Shown: in pieces, positions 16,220-20,180 of the stretch
Position numbering within the stretch: the first letter of the stretch is position 1
How the letters are laid out: every line of letters starts with the position of its first letter
Source: Chloroflexota bacterium
GTDB lineage: Bacteria > Chloroflexota > Ktedonobacteria > Ktedonobacterales > Ktedonobacteraceae
Length of the DNA: 20,180 bases
NCBI GenBank assembly: GCA_902810755.1
Contig: CADDYT010000115.1
Span: 1-20,180, forward strand
Direction: 5' to 3'
Made by a program: the position numbers and the translations under genes
Notes under the pieces: model-generated
Seen by the model: the letters and a program-made list of their open reading frames with translations, nothing else
What the model was told of the DNA's origin: nothing
Databases searched by the model: none

Positions 16220-16399
16220 CTACTGTGAAGAACGCGCTACGAAAACAGATGCGATGCTAACACCTACAACAACAACGCCCAGAGCAAGAAGACCTACTCC
16301 TGTCTTAACGTGGTTGGATAACAGTGCAAAACCGCCAATGGCAAGTAAAATCACCGCTCCAACAAGTAGAGCAACACTTCTCCTCGTTTGACCGTTCAT
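16220..16399 (-). CDS. Small membrane protein, 59 residues, two predicted membrane segments
   Basis: A short frame begins at ATG 16399 and ends at TAG 16220-16222. GGAGGTGA (16406-16413 on the minus strand), an eight-base ribosome binding match, precedes it by 6 bases. The product starts MNGQTRRS, then has a hydrophobic segment (about 8-28, VALLVGAVILLAIGGFALL), a short SNHVKTG turn, a second hydrophobic segment (about 34-55) and ends VARSSQ. Two small-residue-rich helices with a positive N-terminus suggest a membrane hairpin with both ends inside. I do not recognise a family and assign no function. It converges on the methyltransferase with a gap of 72 bases. Confidence 0.72.
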   Translation of the reverse strand: MNGQTRRSVALLVGAVILLAIGGFALLSNHVKTGVGLLALGVVVVGVSIASVFVARSSQ

Positions 16400-16882
16400 C
16401 GTTTGTCACCTCCATGCGAACAACGCATTATCGACAGGTCAGGTCTAAATACCTGCTCAGACCGATGTAAAGCGAGGCATATTTAGAGGAACTATCCAGA
16501 GATAGGTTACCTGAAAAACACAATAAAAGCAATGAATTACTGGTATCAATTCGGGTACAGATTTCGTTGAGAAATGAATATAAGAAAAGATTATGATCAC
16601 TCAGACCTTCACACGTTGCGGGAGAGTGCATGGAGCCAGAGAAAAGTGTTGTCCTCTATACTTTCGACAGGAAAGGAGTCGAGCGAGGATATACAGGCAA
16701 GAAAACCATATATTCTCGTCGTCAAGAGCATGTGAACCTTGTCTAAAGACAAAGGAGATTAGCCAGCCAGAACCTATCAAAAGTACTATTATCCAGAGTC
16801 TCCCTGCATAAATACATATGTACGATGTTACACTACAGAGTAGTGAGTAACAAAGGAGTGTCAACCAGGAGGGTCTCTGTTG
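16400..16882. other. AT-rich gene-free stretch upstream of small membrane gene and CAP lipoprotein
   Basis: About 480 bases that are clearly richer in A/T than the neighbouring genes, with no coding frame I trust. It must contain the promoters of the leftward 59-residue membrane protein (a GATAAT at about 16430-16435 on the minus strand is a possible -10) and of the rightward lipoprotein. Visible symmetric elements are CCTTGTC-TAAA-GACAA(A)GG at 16737-16755, the 10-base palindrome TACATATGTA at 16813-16822 and CACTAC-AGA-GTAGTG at 16831-16845. None has a T-tract that would make it a terminator. A relic of a lost gene is possible but not demonstrated. Confidence 0.5.
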
Positions 16883-17653
16883 GTGAAAAAGGTGTTCTGG
16901 AGTGTACTGTCTCTTTATTTGATTCTATGGCTGGCCGCGTGTAGCTCTACAACCACTACTCACACCTCGTCCTCAAGTTACAACAGGTTGAGCGATTCAC
17001 TGAACCAGGATGGGCTTTCGTCTGCTAATCCAGACGCGACGGCGATTCTTACCATTCCCAGTCAGAAAGCGACCCCGACTCCGGTCCCTCACAGCACTCC
17101 CTCCTCCGCATCCACTCCTCGTCCCACGCCTACGCCACAAACAGGCTCCGGTTGTATCACGTTCAGCAATGATACAACGCTGGTGCCGCCAAAAAACGGA
17201 ACGTTAGCCGCTCCCTATGGGCCAGCCCCTGTCACCGCCGAAGCCCAACAGCTCACCACACAGCTCTTCCAGCTGATTAACAGCGATCGTGCCGCCTGTG
17301 GCTTGCCTCCTTTCGCCTGGAACGCCACGCTGGCGTCGGGCGCGCTGCTGCATAGCTGGAACATGATTCACTGCGGCTTCAGCCATTATTGTCCCGACGG
17401 CATGACGCCCTACCAGCGCATCGCCAATGAAGGGTTCGCGGGCAGAAGCGACTGTGGAGAAAATATCGGCGAGGCCGGTCCCTATCCAACCCCCTGGGCA
17501 GGCGTTTATGCCATTCAGGAAAGCATGGCTCACGAACCACTTGGAGGCTGGCACCGCATCCATCTCTTCAGCACGACCCTCCACCAGATTGGCATTGGCG
17601 TCTCCATCGATGCAAACGGATATATCTGGTTCACCGAAGATATGACCAGCTAG
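16883..17653 (+). CDS. CAP-domain (SCP/PR-1-like) secreted lipoprotein
   Basis: The protein is 256 residues from GTG 16883 (TTG 16880 adds one). Both suit AGGAGGG at 16867-16873, with spacers of 9 and 6 bases. It has a short Lys-containing N-terminus, a hydrophobic stretch and the lipobox LAAC with Cys20, so it is probably lipid-anchored outside. Residues 21-90 are a Ser/Thr/Pro-rich linker (for example TPRPTPTPQTG). The CAP domain covers about 122-256: LINSDRAACGLPPF, LHSWNM (His157), GFSHYCPDGMTPYQRI, CGENIG (Glu193), QES (Glu213) and WHRIHLFS (His224/227), which supply the expected His/Glu cavity. Cysteines at 139, 164, 170 and 191 may form disulfides. Bacterial CAP proteins have no settled function; cell-surface binding or wall-associated roles are proposed. 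It is probably monocistronic. Confidence 0.85.
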   Translation: MKKVFWSVLSLYLILWLAACSSTTTTHTSSSSYNRLSDSLNQDGLSSANPDATAILTIPSQKATPTPVPHSTPSSASTPRPTPTPQTGSGCITFSNDTTLVPPKNGTLAAPYGPAPVTAEAQQLTTQLFQLINSDRAACGLPPFAWNATLASGALLHSWNMIHCGFSHYCPDGMTPYQRIANEGFAGRSDCGENIGEAGPYPTPWAGVYAIQESMAHEPLGGWHRIHLFSTTLHQIGIGVSIDANGYIWFTEDMTS

Positions 17654-17665
17654 CTCCTTCTACAA

Positions 17666-19195
17666 CTACATGCCCATCCTCGGCCTATACTGAATAGCCT
17701 CGGCCACGTGGTTCGCCATAATCATCTCGCTGCCTGCTAAATCGGCAATTGTGCGCGCCAGTTTGAGGACGCGGTGGTAGGCCCTGGCGGAGAGATGGAG
17801 TTGTAGCGTGGCCGCTTTCAAGAGTTTTTCCCCGGAGGGGTCGGTCTGGCAAAACGCGCGCACCTCGTTGGGTCCCATTTCGGCGTTGCAGGTCAGTTTG
17901 CTGCCTTTGAAGCGTTCCAGCTGGCGCTCGCGAGCAGCCTGCACGCGGGCGCGGATGGTGGCGGAGGTCTCGGCCTGCCGCTTATCGGCCAGTTTTTCGT
18001 AGTCGACGCGAGGAACTTCGACGTGGATATCGATGCGGTCGAGCAGGGGGCCGCTGATGCGTTTCTGGTAGCGGGCGATAGCAGTGGCCGAGCAGCTACA
18101 CTCTTTCACCGGGTCGCCGTAGAAGCCGCAGGGGCAGGGATTCATGGCGGCGACGAGCATGAAGTTGGCGGGGTAGGTGATCGTCCCCTGCGCTCGCGAG
18201 ATGGTGACAACTTTGTCTTCTAACGGCTGGCGCAACACTTCCAGGACATTCTGCCCGAATTCGGGCAATTCGTCCAGGAAGAGAACACCGCGATGGGAGA
18301 GACTGATTTCGCCGGGACGCGGCAGCCGCCCGCCGCCAACGAGACCGGCGTGGCTGATAGTGTGGTGCGGCGCGCGAAAAGGACGCTGCAAAACCAGCGG
18401 CACATCGGAAGGCAACATGCCGCTGACGCTGTAAATCTTGGTCACTTCGAGCGCCTCTTCGATGACCATGCGCGGCAAAATAGAGGGCGTGGAACGGGCG
18501 AGCAACGTCTTGCCGGAGCCGGGAGGGCCGCTCATCAGAATATTGTGGCCCCCGCTGGCCGCGACCTCCAGCGCGCGTTTGACATGCTCCTGCCCGCGCA
18601 CCGCCGCCATATCCTGTCCGTAGATAACATCCTCTTTGAGGTCGAGCATGCGCGGGTCGGAGATGAACGGCTCTACCAGCCGCTCCCCGTTGAGATGGGC
18701 CACCAGCTGGTGCAGCGTCTCGACGGGATAGATGATGACCTCCTCGACCAGCGCGGCCTCGACGGCATCGACGGCAGGCACGAAAACGGCCTTAACGCCC
18801 TTTTCACGGGCCAGGGCAACCATCGGCAAGATGCCGTTGGTATGGCGCAGACTGCCATCAAGCGAAAGCTCGCCCAGAAACAGGCAATCCGCTATCTGCT
18901 CATCCGGGTTGATGCCGCCCGAAGCCAGCAAAATTCCTATGGCTATAGGAAGATCGTAGGCCGGGCCTTCCTTCCGCAGGTCGGCGGGCGCCAGATTGAC
19001 GGTGATGCGCTTATAGGGAAAAAGGCCGCCGCTGTTCTTTATCGCCGAACGCACCCGTTCTCGCGATTCGTTGACGGCAGCATCGGGAAGACCGACAATG
19101 GTGAAGGCAGCAAGCCCGTTGGAGATATCCACCTCAACTTCGACCAGCGCGCCTTCCAGCCCAATAACTGCACAACTCTGTACCTTTGCCAGCAT
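17666..19195 (-). CDS. yifB: YifB/ComM-family Mg-chelatase-like AAA+ ATPase
   Basis: This 509-residue protein is collinear with the YifB/ComM family. An N-terminal Lon-protease-like S5 domain (about 1-170, beginning [15 protein letters not shown], with [18 protein letters not shown] at 34-51) is followed by an AAA+ module with Walker A GPPGSGKT (223-230), Walker B VLFLDEL (304-310), the Cys-rich [11 protein letters not shown]...CSC (352-368), [16 protein letters not shown] (380-395, arginine finger region) and a C-terminal helical lid ([19 protein letters not shown]). ComM is a hexameric helicase that aids branch migration during natural transformation; here the family role is inferred. ATG 19195 has GGAGGG 9 bases upstream, so the longer frame to 19255 is rejected. 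The gene ends 12 bases from the CAP lipoprotein stop. Confidence 0.95.
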   Translation of the reverse strand: MLAKVQSCAVIGLEGALVEVEVDISNGLAAFTIVGLPDAAVNESRERVRSAIKNSGGLFPYKRITVNLAPADLRKEGPAYDLPIAIGILLASGGINPDEQIADCLFLGELSLDGSLRHTNGILPMVALAREKGVKAVFVPAVDAVEAALVEEVIIYPVETLHQLVAHLNGERLVEPFISDPRMLDLKEDVIYGQDMAAVRGQEHVKRALEVAASGGHNILMSGPPGSGKTLLARSTPSILPRMVIEEALEVTKIYSVSGMLPSDVPLVLQRPFRAPHHTISHAGLVGGGRLPRPGEISLSHRGVLFLDELPEFGQNVLEVLRQPLEDKVVTISRAQGTITYPANFMLVAAMNPCPCGFYGDPVKECSCSATAIARYQKRISGPLLDRIDIHVEVPRVDYEKLADKRQAETSATIRARVQAARERQLERFKGSKLTCNAEMGPNEVRAFCQTDPSGEKLLKAATLQLHLSARAYHRVLKLARTIADLAGSEMIMANHVAEAIQYRPRMGM

Positions 19196-19226
19196 GAATA
19201 CTTTCCCTCCACAACAGGTTTCATGC

Positions 19227-19255
19227 ATTATGCCCGAGTCTTGAGAAAATTGCAA
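19227..19255 (-). promoter_or_regulatory. Sigma-70-type promoter for yifB
   Basis: On the minus strand TTGCAA (19250-19255) and CATAAT (19227-19232) are 17 bases apart, with 4 and 5 matches to the consensus boxes. Transcription would begin near 19220 and give a leader of about 25 bases before ATG 19195. Confidence 0.55.
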
Positions 19256-19352
19256 GATGCCAGTGTTTCGATGAGAATTGTAGCGGTAAGATTCATAAAG
19301 TACATGCTACACTGCCAGGAAGCAGAGAAACAGCGCGGCTAACGAATAACCT

Positions 19353-19381
19353 TTCCTGTTTTCACTGCATGCTGCTATAAT
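19353..19381 (+). promoter_or_regulatory. Extended -10 promoter for queC
   Basis: TGC at 19373-19375 directly precedes a perfect TATAAT at 19376-19381, forming an extended -10 element. The -35 position (TTTCCT, 19353-19358, 17-base spacer) is weak, as is common with extended -10 promoters. Transcription would begin near 19388, giving a leader of about 43 bases. I see no preQ1 riboswitch in that leader or upstream. Confidence 0.65.
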
Positions 19382-19430
19382 AGCACTGACTTTCGACAGG
19401 CACATACAGCAAGCAAGCAGGAGAAATAGT

Positions 19431-20126
19431 ATGAGTACAGCAATCGCCATTGTCAGCGGCGGCTTAGATAGCACGACCTTAGCCTATCTGTTACACGCGG
19501 AAGGCTATGATCTCCATCTGCTCTCGTTTGATTACGGGCAGCGACACAGGAAGGAATTAGTCTTTGCCGAGCGCAGCGCGCGGCGGCTCGCAGCCGCGTT
19601 TGATATTATTGACCTGAGCAATATCGGCACATTTCTCAAGGGCTCGGCGCTGACAGACGATATTCCCGTTCCTGACGGCCACTACAGCGCCCCGACAATG
19701 GCAATTACCGTCGTGCCAAACCGCAACGCCATCATGCTCTCCATCGCCTATGGCGTCGCCGTTGCCGAAGGGGCCGAGATAGTCTCCATAGGCGTACACG
19801 CGGGCGACCACTTCATTTATCCCGATTGCCGCCCTGCCTTCATCAGCGCCTTTGATGCAATGGAACGCACAGCGGTCGAAGGCACCGGTAACCCGAAACT
19901 CCGGCTTGAGGCCCCGTTCCAGCACCTCAGCAAGGGCCAGATCGTCAGGCTGGGCGCGACGTTAGGCGTTCCCTTCGCCGATACATGGAGCTGCTACAAG
20001 GGCGGCGAAAAACACTGCGGTCGCTGCGGCACCTGCGTAGAGAGAAAAGAGGCTTTCCGAGAAGCTGGCGTGGTTGACCCTACCGAGTATGAGGATAGCG
20101 AGTACGCGCCGGAAAACCCATTTTAG
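19431..20126 (+). CDS. queC: 7-cyano-7-deazaguanine synthase QueC
   Basis: This 231-residue protein is full length for QueC, which converts 7-carboxy-7-deazaguanine to preQ0 with ATP and ammonia, a step in queuosine tRNA modification (and in 7-deazapurine DNA modification). The PP-loop SGGLDS (9-14) binds ATP, VPNRN (95-99) and GDHFIYPDCRP (125-135) are family motifs, and Cys188, Cys196, Cys199 and Cys202 (C-x7-CGRCGTC) form the zinc site. AGGAG at 19419-19423 lies 7 bases before ATG 19431. No other queuosine gene (queD, queE, queF, tgt) and no dpd DNA-modification gene is in the window, so the pathway partners must lie elsewhere or to the right. It is divergent from yifB. Confidence 0.97.
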   Translation: MSTAIAIVSGGLDSTTLAYLLHAEGYDLHLLSFDYGQRHRKELVFAERSARRLAAAFDIIDLSNIGTFLKGSALTDDIPVPDGHYSAPTMAITVVPNRNAIMLSIAYGVAVAEGAEIVSIGVHAGDHFIYPDCRPAFISAFDAMERTAVEGTGNPKLRLEAPFQHLSKGQIVRLGATLGVPFADTWSCYKGGEKHCGRCGTCVERKEAFREAGVVDPTEYEDSEYAPENPF

Positions 20127-20157
20127 TTCCCCGGACCAGCCAGCGGGCCACGCAGCA

Positions 20158-20178
20158 GGCCACCCGCAAGGGATGGCC
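20158..20178. repeat. GC-rich hairpin with GCAA tetraloop at the window edge
   Basis: GGCCA (20158-20162) pairs with TGGCC (20174-20178) and CCC (20163-20165) with GGG (20170-20172), with one bulged A and a GCAA loop of the GNRA type. An earlier GGGCCA at 20145-20150 could compete for the same 3' strand. It begins about 30 bases after the queC stop and may be its terminator or a copy of an intergenic palindromic repeat. The window ends before any T-tract can be seen. Confidence 0.5.
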
Positions 20179-20180
20179 CT

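Noticed and set aside
16593..16811. Plus-strand frame of 72 codons in the same AT-rich stretch
   Set aside because: No ribosome binding site and no coherent protein character; it overlaps the opposite chance frame.
16601..16864. Minus-strand frame of 87 codons with a hydrophobic N-terminal half
   Set aside because: It needs a TTG start with no ribosome binding site and ends in basic low-quality sequence; AT-rich DNA readily gives hydrophobic chance frames.
19196..19255. N-terminal extension of YifB to 19255
   Set aside because: The family begins MLAKVQS-like, the GGAGGG site points to ATG 19195, and the extension lies over the -10 and -35 boxes.
18293..19342. Plus-strand frame of 349 codons antisense to yifB
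   Set aside because: It is the mirror of a clearly coding, well-conserved gene; the His/Gln/Arg-rich product is typical of an antisense shadow.
19256..19430. preQ1 riboswitch upstream of queC
   Set aside because: I looked for the small preQ1-I pseudoknot pattern and its A-rich 3' tail and did not find it; a plain extended -10 promoter and short leader explain the region.
1..20180. CRISPR array, tRNA, rRNA, insertion sequence or phage attachment site
   Set aside because: No regularly spaced repeats, cloverleaf sequence, transposase frame with terminal repeats or integrase was found by reading both strands.

Overview
The window is bacterial chromosome of intermediate GC with dense gene packing, many AGGAGG-type ribosome binding sites, no RNA gene, no insertion sequence and no CRISPR array. 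The main content (about 1-16150) is an extracellular or capsular polysaccharide locus of the Wzx/Wzy type; the right end carries three ordinary chromosomal genes (a CAP-domain lipoprotein, yifB/comM, queC). The split Wzz plus P-loop partner, the Ser/Thr/Pro-rich lipoprotein linker, the absence of outer-membrane or LPS genes and the general protein flavour suggest a Chloroflexota bacterium, perhaps of the Ktedonobacteria. That placement is an impression, not a search result.

Left arm, minus strand. Four genes read leftward from a shared promoter region at 5097-5453: FAD/NAD(P) oxidoreductase (start 5096), ATP-grasp ligase (3911), Wzx-like flippase (2704, overlapping the ligase end by 38 bases) and a hexapeptide acyltransferase (1104). 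They converge on a truncated SGNH hydrolase that enters from the left edge. Acyltransferase and SGNH esterase could add and remove acyl groups on the polymer; the oxidoreductase and the ligase may make or attach an unusual substituent.

Central arm, plus strand. Eight closely spaced genes read rightward from the same divergent region: Wzz-like chain-length protein, CpsD/BY-kinase-like P-loop protein with an altered Walker A' motif, an unnoticed 43-residue membrane protein, Wzy/O-antigen-ligase-like polymerase, GT4, membrane GT2, a second GT4, and an FkbM methyltransferase. A strong hairpin at 13632-13672 separates this operon from a convergent polysaccharide-deacetylase-like gene whose motif 1 appears to sit at the C-terminus. 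A class I methyltransferase (15449) follows. No initiating phosphoglycosyltransferase is in view, so the locus probably continues to the left or depends on an unlinked enzyme.

Right arm. A 59-residue membrane protein with a near-perfect ribosome binding site (16220-16399, minus) lies beside an AT-rich gene-free stretch. Then come the CAP lipoprotein (plus), yifB (minus) converging on it with a gap of only 12 bases, and queC (plus) divergent from yifB with readable promoters for both. The last bases hold a GC-rich hairpin with a GCAA loop. The items most worth a second look are the apparently permuted deacetylase, the altered BY-kinase homologue, the two small membrane proteins and the 11-base inverted repeat between the divergent operons.
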